A stretch of DNA of 26,641 nt, taken from NCBI GenBank assembly GCA_044508835.1, contig JBIQHD010000046.1:1-26641 (forward strand), read 5' to 3'. The notes below the pieces were generated by a model. It was not told the DNA's origin, searched no databases, and saw only the letters and a program-made list of their open reading frames with translations. Source of the stretch: JAKFDI01 sp044508835 (lineage in GTDB: Bacteria; Pseudomonadota; Gammaproteobacteria; Burkholderiales; Burkholderiaceae_C). The translations under genes and the position numbers were made by a program. Positions 8,487 to 16,388 of the stretch are shown here, one piece after another. Each line of letters begins with the position of its first letter. Position 1 is the first letter of the stretch.

Positions 8487-8515
8487 ATTCTAACCTGTTT
8501 GCCGCGCCGGCTCAA
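8487..8515 (-). promoter_or_regulatory. Sigma70-type promoter for tRNA-Leu and probably nuoA-I
   Basis: On the minus strand TTGAGC (8515-8510) is followed after exactly 17 bases by TAGAAT (8492-8487). This is one mismatch from consensus in the -10 box and two in the -35 box. The predicted start is near 8480, about 80 bases before tRNA-Leu. The AT-richer patch stands out from the surrounding GC-rich DNA. It lies beyond the secG stop, so it can drive tRNA-Leu and the nuo genes independently of rpsO-secG. Confidence 0.75.
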
Positions 8516-8574
8516 CGCGCGCGCCACGCCGGCGCACCATCGCCGCGCCCGTTGTGCGCTGCGTCAATCGCGCC

Positions 8575-8988
8575 TCAGTTCGACGGCGCGGAAGTCGCGC
8601 CGGACGCGGCGGGAACCTCCGCAGCGCCGGACGTCTCGCTCGCCGCCCCCGGGACGGCAGGGGCCGCGCCGGCCGCGGGTTCGCTGGCCGCCGGTGCAGT
8701 GCTTGCCGGCCGGTCCAGCACGCTCGTGCCTTCGTCCACCGGACGCGCGCGGTCGTTCGCGATGAACGACAGGTAGATCGTCGTCACGAAGAAGATCGCG
8801 GCCAGGATGGCGGTGGTGCGCGACAGGAAGTTCGCGCTGCCCGTGGCGCCGAACAGGCTGCCCGACGCGCCGCTGCCGAATGACGCGCCCATGTCGGCGC
8901 CCTTGCCGTGCTGCACCAGCACGAGCCCGATCATCGCCAGGCCGGCAACGATCTGGATCACGATCACCACGCTCAGCAACCAGTTCAT
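8575..8988 (-). CDS. secG: Preprotein translocase subunit SecG
   Basis: SecG (137 residues) is the small membrane subunit that assists SecYE in protein export. Two membrane helices are visible at about residues 3-25 and 56-77. The conserved linker LVLVQHGKGADMGASFGSG and then SLFGATGSANFLSR lies between them. After residue about 85 comes a roughly 50-residue tail rich in Ala, Pro, Ser and Glu, which is longer than E. coli SecG (110 residues) but common in Burkholderiales. The start ATG is preceded by GGAG and GAGAA stretches. The gene follows tpiA by 35 bases, the usual tpiA-secG pair. Confidence 0.96.
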   Translation of the reverse strand: MNWLLSVVIVIQIVAGLAMIGLVLVQHGKGADMGASFGSGASGSLFGATGSANFLSRTTAILAAIFFVTTIYLSFIANDRARPVDEGTSVLDRPASTAPAASEPAAGAAPAVPGAASETSGAAEVPAASGATSAPSN

Positions 8989-9023
8989 TTTTCTCGGTTC
9001 TCCAGAAGATTCAGGTGCGCCGG

Positions 9024-9767
<744 letters not shown>

Positions 9768-9790
9768 CGCCTTCGCGCCCGTGTTCGTGC

Positions 9791-10777
9791 TCACCACGTC
9801 AGCACCAGCTTGCCGATGTGCTGGTTCGATTCCATCAAGGCATGCGCCTGCGCCGCCTGCTCGGCCGGGAACACCTGGTGGATCACCGGCTTCACGCGGC
9901 CGGCCTCCAGCCAGGGCCACACGGTCGCCTGCAGCGCCCGCGCGATGGCGGCCTTGAAGGCGACGGGGCGCGGGCGCAGCGTCGAGCCGGTGAGGGTCTG
10001 GCGCCGGCGCATCAGGTTGCCGCAGTTCACCGTGGCCTCGAGCCCGCCCTGGGTGGCGATCATCACCAGCCGGCCGTCCTCGGCCAGGCACTCCAGTTCC
10101 CGCGGCACGTAGTCGCCCGCCACCATGTCGAGGATCACGTCGGCGCCGCGCCTGGCGGTCAGCCGCAGGGTCTCGGCGACGAAGTCCTGCGTGCGGTAGT
10201 TGATGGCGTGGTCGGCGCCGAGGGCGAGGCAGGCCCGCGCCTTGTCGTCCGAGCCGACCGTCACGATCACCGTGGCGCCCGCCTGCTTCGCGAGCTGGAT
10301 GGCCGTCACGCCGATGCCGCTGCTGCCGCCCTGCACCAGCAGGGTCTCGCCGGCCTTCAGCCCGCCGCGATCGAACACGTTCGACCAGACGGTGAAGAAG
10401 GTCTCGGGCAGGCTCGCGGCCTCGATGTCGGTCAGCGCCTTCGGGCTCGGCAGGCACTGCGCCACCGGCGCGACGCACAGTTCGGCGTAGCCGCCGCCGG
10501 CCACCAGGGCGCACACGCGGTCGCCCACCTTCAGGCCGGCCGCGGCCATGGCCGCCGCATCGCCGCCGGCCACGGTGCCGGCGACTTCCAGGCCCGGAAG
10601 ATCGGAGGCGCCCGGCGGCACCGGGTACTTGCCCTTGCGCTGCAGCACGTCCGGGCGGTTCACGCCCGACGCCGCCACGCGGATGAGCAGCTCGCCCGCC
10701 TGCGGCACCGGATCGGGCCGCTCGGCGGCCCGCAGGACCTCCGGCGCGCCGAAGGAAGTGATTTCGATTGCCTTCAT
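9791..10777 (-). CDS. NAD(P)H quinone oxidoreductase, zinc-independent MDR family (PIG3-like)
   Basis: This 328-residue protein belongs to the medium-chain dehydrogenase/reductase superfamily, quinone oxidoreductase branch. The N-terminal GroES-like domain includes SGVNRPDVLQRKGKYPVPPG. The cofactor domain has LLVQGGSSGIGVTAIQLAK (about residues 147-165), the NADPH-binding glycine motif. The catalytic and structural zinc ligands of alcohol dehydrogenases are missing, as expected for this branch. The PIG3/TP53I3-type features SNVFDRGGLKAGE and the C-terminal HIGKLVLTW are present. The substrate in the cell is unknown; quinones are known for relatives. It lies between pnp and tpiA in the same direction. 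Confidence 0.9.
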   Translation of the reverse strand: MKAIEITSFGAPEVLRAAERPDPVPQAGELLIRVAASGVNRPDVLQRKGKYPVPPGASDLPGLEVAGTVAGGDAAAMAAAGLKVGDRVCALVAGGGYAELCVAPVAQCLPSPKALTDIEAASLPETFFTVWSNVFDRGGLKAGETLLVQGGSSGIGVTAIQLAKQAGATVIVTVGSDDKARACLALGADHAINYRTQDFVAETLRLTARRGADVILDMVAGDYVPRELECLAEDGRLVMIATQGGLEATVNCGNLMRRRQTLTGSTLRPRPVAFKAAIARALQATVWPWLEAGRVKPVIHQVFPAEQAAQAHALMESNQHIGKLVLTW

Positions 10778-10810
10778 GAAAGCCTCGCTGTGTCGCTCGC
10801 CGTGTCGGTG

Positions 10811-10837
10811 GCCGCCGCGCGACGAGCGCGCGGCAGC
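10811..10837 (-). other. Strong GC-rich hairpin between pnp and the quinone oxidoreductase gene
   Basis: An 11-bp inverted repeat (one G.T wobble on the minus strand) encloses a five-base loop CTCGT. It begins about 18 bases after the pnp stop. There is no T run after it, so it is not a classic intrinsic terminator. It could protect the pnp 3' end, pause polymerase or act with Rho. The function is inferred. Confidence 0.45.
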
Positions 10838-10855
10838 CTCAGCCCCGCGTGCGGA

Positions 10856-12991
10856 TCACTCCTGCGGGAACTGCTGCGGCTCGCGCGGTTCGCGCGGTTC
10901 GCGCTCGAGCAGCGCCTTCATCGACAGCTTCACGCGGCCCTTCTCGTCGGTCTCGAGCACCTTGACCTTGACGACCTGGCCTTCGCTCAGGAAGTCGGTC
11001 ACCTTCTCGACGCGCTGGTGCGCGATCTGGCTGATGTGCAGCAGGCCGTCCTTGCCCGGCAGCAGGTTCACGAGCGCGCCGAAGTCGAGGATCTTGGTGA
11101 CCGGGCCTTCGTAGATCTTGCCCACTTCCACCTCGGCGGTGATCTCCTCGATGCGCTTCCTGGCGAACGCGGCCTTGTCGGCGTCGGTGGAGGCGATGGT
11201 GATGGTGCCGTCCTCGCCAATGTCGATGGTGGTGCCCGTCTCCTCGGTCAGCGCGCGGATGGTGGCGCCGCCCTTGCCGATCACGTCGCGGATCTTCTCC
11301 GGGTTGATCTTCATGGTGTACAGGCGCGGGGCGAACTGCGAGACCTCGGCCTTCGCGCCGCCCATCGCCTCCACCATCTTGCCGAGGATGTGCAGGCGGG
11401 CTTCCTTGGCCTGCGCCAGCGCCACCTGCATGATCTCCTTGGTGATGCCCTGGATCTTGATGTCCATCTGCAGGGCCGTCACGCCGGCGGTGGTGCCGGC
11501 CACCTTGAAGTCCATGTCGCCCAGGTGGTCCTCGTCGCCGAGGATGTCGGTCAGCACGGCGAAGCGGTTGCCTTCCTTGATGAGGCCCATGGCGATGCCG
11601 GCCACGTGCGCCTTCAGCGGCACGCCGGCGTCCATCATGGCGAGGCAGCCGCCGCAGACCGAGGCCATCGACGAGGAGCCGTTCGACTCGGTGATCTCGG
11701 AGACCACGCGCATCGAGTACGGGAACTCGCCGCGGTCGGGCAGCACCGCGACCAGCGCGCGCTTGGCGAGGCGGCCGTGGCCGATCTCGCGGCGCTTGGG
11801 GCTGCCCACGCGGCCGGTCTCGCCGGTGGCGAAGGGCGGCATGTTGTAGTGCAGCATGAAGTGCTCGCTGTACTCGCCGGCCAGCGCGTCGATCTTCTGC
11901 GAGTCGCGGTCGGTGCCGAGCGTGGCGGCCACCAGCGCCTGCGTCTCGCCGCGGGTGAACAGCGTGGAGCCGTGGGCGCGCGGCAGCACGCTGTTGCGGA
12001 TCTCGATGGGGCGCACGGTGCGCGTGTCGCGGCCGTCGATGCGCGGCTCGCCGGCGAGGATCTGGCTGCGCACGATGCCGGCCTCGATGTCGAACAGCAC
12101 GTTCTCGACCTTGACCTTGTCGAACTCGGCGCCCTCTTCCGCCAGCGCGGCGAGCGTGGCGGCCGTCACTTCGCGCGTGGCCTGCGTGCGCGCCTGCTTG
12201 GAGCGGATCTGGTAGGCCGCGCGCAGCTTGTCGGCCGCGAGCGCGTTGACCTTGGCGATGAAGGCCTCGTCCTTCGCGGGCGGCTGCCAGTCCCAGGCCG
12301 GCTTGCCGGCCTCACGCACGAGGTCGTTGATCGCGGCGATGGCGACGTTGCCCTGCTCGTGGCCGAAGACCACGCCGCCGAGCATCACCTCTTCGCTCAG
12401 CTGCTTCGCCTCGGACTCGACCATCAGCACCGCGGCCTGCGTGCCGGCGACCACCAGGTCCATCTGCGACTCGAGCAGCTGCGTCTTGCCCGGGTTCAGC
12501 ACGTACTCGCCGTTGACGTAGCCCACGCGCGCCGCGCCGATGGGGCCGTTGAACGGGATGCCGGAGACGGCCAGCGCCGCGCTCGCGCCGATCATCGCGG
12601 GGATGTCGGCCGAGACCTCGGGGTTCAGCGACATCACGTGGATGACGACCTGCACCTCGTTGTAGAAGCCTTCGGGGAACAGCGGGCGCAGCGGGCGGTC
12701 GATGAGGCGCGAGGTCAGCGTCTCGAGCTCGCTCGGGCGGCCTTCGCGCTTGAAGAAGCTGCCGGGGATCTTGCCGGCGGCGTAGGTCTTCTCGATGTAG
12801 TCGACGGTGAGCGGGAAGAAGTCCTGCCCCGGCTTCGGGTTCTTGGCGCCGACGACGGTGGCGAGCACCACGGTGTCCTCGACGCTGACGAGCACCGCGC
12901 CGCCTGCCTGGCGGGCGATCTCGCCGGTTTCGAGCGTGACGCTGTGCTGGCCCCACTGGAAGGTCTTGGTGACTTTGTTGAACAGGCTCAT
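10856..12991 (-). CDS. pnp: Polyribonucleotide nucleotidyltransferase (PNPase)
   Basis: PNPase (711 residues, the same as E. coli) degrades RNA from the 3' end using phosphate and is part of the RNA degradosome. Domains in order are a first RNase PH fold (about 1-145), an all-alpha linker (about 240-310), a second RNase PH fold (about 315-545) with the catalytic aspartates D486 and D492 in DEDHLGDMDFK, a KH domain with IGKGG at 571-575, and an S1 domain (about 622-692). The C-terminus ends in the microrepeat EPREPREP. The start ATG has GGAG seven bases upstream; the frame is open 39 codons further up but without conserved residues. It follows rpsO, the usual arrangement, with a 200-base leader containing hairpins. 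Confidence 0.98.
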   Translation of the reverse strand: MSLFNKVTKTFQWGQHSVTLETGEIARQAGGAVLVSVEDTVVLATVVGAKNPKPGQDFFPLTVDYIEKTYAAGKIPGSFFKREGRPSELETLTSRLIDRPLRPLFPEGFYNEVQVVIHVMSLNPEVSADIPAMIGASAALAVSGIPFNGPIGAARVGYVNGEYVLNPGKTQLLESQMDLVVAGTQAAVLMVESEAKQLSEEVMLGGVVFGHEQGNVAIAAINDLVREAGKPAWDWQPPAKDEAFIAKVNALAADKLRAAYQIRSKQARTQATREVTAATLAALAEEGAEFDKVKVENVLFDIEAGIVRSQILAGEPRIDGRDTRTVRPIEIRNSVLPRAHGSTLFTRGETQALVAATLGTDRDSQKIDALAGEYSEHFMLHYNMPPFATGETGRVGSPKRREIGHGRLAKRALVAVLPDRGEFPYSMRVVSEITESNGSSSMASVCGGCLAMMDAGVPLKAHVAGIAMGLIKEGNRFAVLTDILGDEDHLGDMDFKVAGTTAGVTALQMDIKIQGITKEIMQVALAQAKEARLHILGKMVEAMGGAKAEVSQFAPRLYTMKINPEKIRDVIGKGGATIRALTEETGTTIDIGEDGTITIASTDADKAAFARKRIEEITAEVEVGKIYEGPVTKILDFGALVNLLPGKDGLLHISQIAHQRVEKVTDFLSEGQVVKVKVLETDEKGRVKLSMKALLEREPREPREPQQFPQE

Positions 12992-13067
12992 GGTTGATCT
13001 CCGGTTGTGCGGGCGGCTTGCGGGTGGCGCCCTTCGACCCATGACCCGGAGCATCCTGGCGCGATGC

Positions 13068-13104
13068 CATTCCAGCGGCGCTGCGAACCAGCGCCCGTGG
13101 AATG
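13068..13104 (-). promoter_or_regulatory. Long stem in the pnp mRNA leader (candidate RNase III/PNPase control element)
   Basis: Two 7-bp helices (CATTCCA/TGGAATG and GGCGCTG/CAGCGCC) are separated by a 2x2 internal loop and capped by a five-base loop. It lies 77-113 bases upstream of the pnp ATG. In E. coli a comparable leader stem is cut by RNase III and then attacked by PNPase, giving autoregulation. The stem is seen directly; the regulatory role is by analogy. Confidence 0.5.
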
Positions 13105-13141
13105 ACACATCGTCATCGTTGGATCCCGGGCTTCAAGCGCA

Positions 13142-13175
13142 AAGAGCCTGTGCTGGCGAGTCCAGACAGGCTCTT
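13142..13175 (-). terminator. Hairpin at the rpsO 3' end (attenuator or processing site before pnp)
   Basis: A 10-bp stem (AAGAGCCTGT/ACAGGCTCTT) continues inward, past one bulged base, as CTGG/CCAG with a five-base loop. It starts about 16 bases after the rpsO stop on the minus strand. Only three T residues lie at its base before GC-rich sequence resumes, so termination is probably partial. This is the position of the rpsO terminator in E. coli, where read-through feeds pnp. Confidence 0.65.
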
Positions 13176-13191
13176 CGCGCTCATCGACGCA

Positions 13192-13458
13192 TTACTTGCG
13201 CAGACCCAGCTTCTGGATCAGCGCGGTGTAGCGGTCGGCGTCCTTGCGCTTGAGGTAGGCCAGCAGGCTCTTGCGCGTGTTGACCATCTTCAGCAGGCCG
13301 CGGCGACCGTGGTGGTCCTTCTTGTGGGCCTGGAAGTGCGGGGTGAGCTCGTTGATGCGGGCGGTGAGCAGCGCCACCTGGACTTCGGGCGAGCCGGTGT
13401 CGCCGGCGCTGCGGGCGTTGGCCTTGACGATCTCGGCCTTGACTTCGGGTGCGGACAT
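13192..13458 (-). CDS. rpsO: 30S ribosomal protein S15
   Basis: S15 (88 residues; E. coli 89) is a primary binder of the central domain of 16S rRNA. The family signature is intact: GDTGSPEVQVALLTARI near residues 19-35, LTPHFQAHKKDHHGRRGL at about 38-55 and VNTRKSLLAYLKRKD at 59-73. It ends YTALIQKLGLRK, the usual terminus. An AGGA stands at good distance before the ATG. It is upstream of pnp in the same direction. The roughly 140-base leader could carry an S15 autoregulatory fold, as in other bacteria, but I cannot demonstrate one. Confidence 0.98.
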   Translation of the reverse strand: MSAPEVKAEIVKANARSAGDTGSPEVQVALLTARINELTPHFQAHKKDHHGRRGLLKMVNTRKSLLAYLKRKDADRYTALIQKLGLRK

Positions 13459-13611
13459 TGCGTTTCCTGTGGAATCGAAGCCGCGACGCCGCAGATGCCG
13501 GACGGGCGGTTTCGAGGTTGGACTTGCGGTCGCCGGTGAAACCGACCAGCGCCGTGCTCGGGTGCGCCGGCGGGGCCGGGCAGCGTTCGCCCGGATGGGC
13601 AAAACCTCGGG

Positions 13612-13617
13612 ATTATA
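13612..13617 (-). promoter_or_regulatory. Candidate -10 box for rpsO
   Basis: A perfect TATAAT on the minus strand overlaps the stop codon of the aminotransferase gene, about 155 bases upstream of the rpsO start. No good -35 hexamer lies 16-18 bases upstream, so activity is uncertain. It is the only AT-rich promoter-like patch in the rpsO upstream region. Confidence 0.45.
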
Positions 13618-14773
13618 GGTGACGCGGCGACAGCGCCCGCGCCAGGCGTTCCACGCCCGCTTCCAGTCGCTGCGGGTCGCGCGAGGCGAAGCACCAGCGC
13701 AGCCAGCCCTCGCCCTCGGGCCCGAACGCCGCGCCCGGCGCGAGGCCCAGCCCATGCTCCGCGACCAGGCGCCTGGCGAACGCGAGCGAATCGCCCTGCC
13801 CCGCCACGCGCAGGAACGCGTACATGCCGCCGAGCGGGTTGGCCACCTGCACGCCGGGCAGCGCCGAGAGGCGGGGCACCAGCGTATCGCGGCATCGCTT
13901 CATGCGCTGCACGAGGCCGGGCACGAAATCGTCCGCCTGCGCCAGGGCGGCCAGGCCGGCGCGCTGCACGAACACCGGCGCGCAGGAGGTGTTGAATTCG
14001 ATCAGCTTGCCGGCAGCCGGCACGAGCGCCTCGGGCAGCACCAGCCAGCCCAGCCGCCAGCCCGTCATCAGGAAGCTCTTGGAGAAGCTGTGGGCGACGA
14101 CGAGCCGATCGTCCGGCTCGGCGATGTCGAGGAAGCTCGGCGCCGCCGCCGCGCCGTGCGCGTACCACAGCCGCTCGTACACCTCGTCGGCGAGGATCCA
14201 GGTGCCGGTGCGGCGGCAGTGCGCGAGGATCGCCTGCTGCTCCTCGCGCGCGAGCGCCCAGCCGGTGGGGTTGTTGGGCGCGTTGACGAGGAGCACCGTC
14301 GTGCGGCCGGTGACGGCATGCAGCAGCTCGTCGAGATCGAGGCGCCACTCGGCCCCGTGCGGCCGGAGCGGCACCCGCCGCACGTCGGCGCCGAGGATGG
14401 CGGGCTGCGCCGTGAGGTTGGGCCACACGGGCACCACCGCCGCCACCTCGTCGCCCGCGCCCGCCAGCAGCTGCATCGCGATCATCAGCGCGTTGACACC
14501 GGACGACGTGACCGCGACGCGTTCGGCGCCCAGCGGCCGGTGCAGCCCGCTCGCATAGCGCGCCAGCGCCTCGCGCAGTTCGGGCAGGCCGAGGTTGTGC
14601 GCATAGAACGTCTCGCCCTGCTGCAGCGACGCGATGGCCGCCTCGCGGATGAAGGCCGGCGTGACCTCGTCGCTCTCGCCGAACCAGAAGGCCAGCACGT
14701 CGCCGCGCCCGAGGCCGGCATTGGCGACCTCGCGGATCATCGAGCCCGGCAGCTGCCGGATGACGTCCCTCAC
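13613..14773 (-). CDS. PLP-dependent class I/II aminotransferase, substrate unknown
   Basis: This 386-residue protein is a fold type I aminotransferase. It begins with the family pattern RQLPGSMIREVANAG. Cofactor and substrate motifs follow: VNAPNNPTGW (the conserved Asn-Pro region), LADEVYERLWY, and SFSKSFLMTGWRLGW with the PLP lysine. These match the aspartate/alanine/aromatic-type branch (COG0436-like); the amino donor cannot be told from sequence. I chose the GTG at 14773, which overlaps the tsaD stop as GTGA and keeps the conserved N-terminus; an ATG at 14740 would lose it. It is translated after tsaD, probably coupled. Its stop overlaps a TATAAT that may belong to the rpsO promoter. Confidence 0.88.
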   Translation of the reverse strand: MRDVIRQLPGSMIREVANAGLGRGDVLAFWFGESDEVTPAFIREAAIASLQQGETFYAHNLGLPELREALARYASGLHRPLGAERVAVTSSGVNALMIAMQLLAGAGDEVAAVVPVWPNLTAQPAILGADVRRVPLRPHGAEWRLDLDELLHAVTGRTTVLLVNAPNNPTGWALAREEQQAILAHCRRTGTWILADEVYERLWYAHGAAAAPSFLDIAEPDDRLVVAHSFSKSFLMTGWRLGWLVLPEALVPAAGKLIEFNTSCAPVFVQRAGLAALAQADDFVPGLVQRMKRCRDTLVPRLSALPGVQVANPLGGMYAFLRVAGQGDSLAFARRLVAEHGLGLAPGAAFGPEGEGWLRWCFASRDPQRLEAGVERLARALSPRHL

Positions 14774-15816
14774 GATGCGGCCACCTCGGCGCCGGCCAGG
14801 GGCCAGCGCGGGCGCACCTCGACGGCATAGTCGCGCGTCGCCTCGGCGGCGCCGTCCTGCAGGCGCATGGCGGCGGCCAGGGCGATCATGGCGCCGTTGT
14901 CGGTGCACAGCGCCAGCTCCGGGTAGTGCACGCGCACGCCGCGCTTCGCGCATTCCGCGTTCAGCCGCGCGCGCAGCAGCGCATTCGCGCCCACCCCGCC
15001 GGCCACCACGAGGCGCTGCAGCCCCGTCTGCTTCAGCGCCGCGAGCGACTTGCGCACCAGCACGTCGACGATGGCCTCCTGCGTGGAGGCGGCCAGGTGC
15101 GCCCGGTCCTGCTCGCACACGTTGGTGCCGAGCTTCATCAGCTGGGTGCGCACCGCCGTCTTCAGCCCGGCGAACGAGAAGTCGAGGTTGCCGCTGTGCA
15201 GCAGCGGCCGCGGCAGGTCGAAGGTGTCGGCATCGCCGAAATCGGCCAGCCGCGCGAGCGCCGGCCCGCCGGGGTAGCCGAGGCCCATCATCTTGGCGGA
15301 CTTGTCGAAGGCCTCGCCCGCCGCGTCGTCGATGGTCTCGCCGAGCAGCAGGTAGCGGCCGACGCCGTCGACCTGCATGAGCTGCGTGTGGCCGCCCGAG
15401 ACGAGCAGCGCCGCGAACGGGAACGCCGGCGGGTCGGCCGAGAGGAAGGGCGACAGCAGGTGGCCTTCGAGGTGGTGCACGCCGAGCACGGGGCGGTCGA
15501 GCGCCGCCGCCAGTGCGCAGGCGACGCCGGCGCCCACCAGCAGGGCGCCAGCCAGGCCCGGCCCCTGCGTGTAGGCCACCACGTCGATCTGCGCCAGCTC
15601 GGCCCCCGCGTCGCGCAGCACGTGGCGCGCGAGCGGCACGACGCGGCGGATGTGGTCGCGCGAGGCGAGCTCGGGCACCACGCCGCCGTAGTCGACGTGC
15701 ATGTCGATCTGGCTGTGCAGGGCCTGGGCCAGCAGGCGCGGCGTCTCGCGGCCGTCGAACCGGACCAGCGCCACGCCGGTTTCGTCGCAGGACGATTCCA
15801 CCCCCAGGACATTCAT
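14770..15816 (-). CDS. tsaD: tRNA N6-adenosine threonylcarbamoyltransferase TsaD
   Basis: TsaD (348 residues; formerly Gcp/YgjD) transfers the threonylcarbamoyl group to A37 of ANN-decoding tRNAs, with TsaB and TsaE as partners. It starts MNVLGVESSCDETGVAL, the standard N-terminus. The metal motif HxEGH is at H115-H119, and ALLVSGGHTQLM and FAGLKTAVR are present. AGGVGANALLRARL and CTDNGAMIA near the C-terminus complete the ASKHA-type nucleotide fold. The ATG at 15816 is followed by the conserved start; the frame is open 26 codons upstream without similarity. A TACACT lies six bases before the ATG. The stop overlaps the aminotransferase start. Confidence 0.97.
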   Translation of the reverse strand: MNVLGVESSCDETGVALVRFDGRETPRLLAQALHSQIDMHVDYGGVVPELASRDHIRRVVPLARHVLRDAGAELAQIDVVAYTQGPGLAGALLVGAGVACALAAALDRPVLGVHHLEGHLLSPFLSADPPAFPFAALLVSGGHTQLMQVDGVGRYLLLGETIDDAAGEAFDKSAKMMGLGYPGGPALARLADFGDADTFDLPRPLLHSGNLDFSFAGLKTAVRTQLMKLGTNVCEQDRAHLAASTQEAIVDVLVRKSLAALKQTGLQRLVVAGGVGANALLRARLNAECAKRGVRVHYPELALCTDNGAMIALAAAMRLQDGAAEATRDYAVEVRPRWPLAGAEVAAS

Positions 15817-15918
15817 CGCACGAGTGTACGGCGCGGCATTCACGAGGCCTGCCGCCTTGCCGGGAGGCCGGGAGCGCCCCGGCGGGCGAGACAAATGGAT
15901 ACGTTGTCGATCAAGGGT

Positions 15919-15952
15919 TTACCCGTAAATGCGCCGGTTTTGCCTACCGGCG
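15919..15952. repeat. Two adjacent inverted repeats in the tsaD/ORF divergent region
   Basis: TTTAC-CC-GTAAA (15919-15930) is followed by GCCGGT, seven bases, ACCGGC (15934-15952). They lie in the 213-base gap between the divergent tsaD and the 93-residue ORF, in an AT-richer patch. A weak promoter-like pair for the plus strand (TTGTCG at 15905, TAAATG at 15927, 16-base spacing) overlaps the first repeat. They could be operators, but nothing proves it. Confidence 0.3.
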
Positions 15953-16029
15953 GACGCCGCCGCGCACTAGGCTGCGGGTCCCGTTGGGTCGAGGGTTGTC
16001 GACAGCCCCACAAGAAGGGTCGTTGGAGC

Positions 16030-16311
16030 ATGAAAGAGTATCGTCTTGCCGCGTGGCCGGAACTGGCGCCGCCGTACCACCGCACCGGCTACCGCCGCAT
16101 CCTGAGCGACATGTCGCAGCGCTTCCTGTCGCTCTCGCAGCTCGCGGGCTGCAGCGGCCTCAAGCGGCAGGAGGTGCGGACCTTTCTCGACCTGCTCGAG
16201 TCGCGCGGCGTGCTGATCGAGCGCGAACGCGCCGCGGACGATTCGCTGTTCGGCTCGCTGCGGCCGCTCGGCGGCTGGATCAAGCGCGCGATGTCGACGA
16301 CGACGCACTGA
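16030..16311 (+). CDS. Small conserved-looking protein of unknown function, possibly winged-helix
   Basis: This 93-residue ORF begins MKEYRLAAWPELAPPYHRTG and ends WIKRAMSTTTH. I do not recognise a named family. The middle (about residues 25-65) reads like a helix-turn-helix or winged-helix unit: a helix with MSQRFLSLSQLAGCSG, a second KRQEVRTFLDLLESRGVLIERE, then a possible wing with GSLRPLGGWIKR. It has no signal peptide, membrane segment or cysteine motif (one Cys only). GGAG and AAGGG lie upstream of the ATG, neither at ideal spacing. It is divergent from tsaD and is closed by a strong intrinsic terminator, which supports it being a real single-gene unit. A DNA-binding role is inference. 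Confidence 0.72.
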   Translation: MKEYRLAAWPELAPPYHRTGYRRILSDMSQRFLSLSQLAGCSGLKRQEVRTFLDLLESRGVLIERERAADDSLFGSLRPLGGWIKRAMSTTTH

Positions 16312-16348
16312 CCGCGCAGGCGCGCAGCGCCTCCCCGTTCGCTCCGAG

Positions 16349-16369
16349 GCCCGCCCGCGCGGGCTTTTT
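16349..16369 (+). terminator. Intrinsic terminator after the 93-residue ORF
   Basis: A 6-bp perfect GC stem (GCCCGC/GCGGGC) with a four-base loop is followed directly by TTTTT on the plus strand, 37 bases after the ORF stop. It separates this unit from the convergent fdx end at 16389. The minus strand lacks a T run at the other side. Confidence 0.8.
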
Positions 16370-16388
16370 CATGCGCGCCCGGCGGCGC

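Noticed and set aside
9768..9794. A GTG start extending TpiA by nine residues and overlapping the preceding stop
   Set aside because: It has no ribosome site and adds unconserved residues ahead of the standard TpiA N-terminus; kept only as an alternative.
9818..12997. A 1059-codon open frame on the plus strand, antisense to pnp and the quinone oxidoreductase gene
   Set aside because: It is full of His, Arg, Asp and Ala-rich low-complexity text with no family motifs. High GC at third codon positions removes stops from the antisense frame. The minus-strand PNPase has all its domains.
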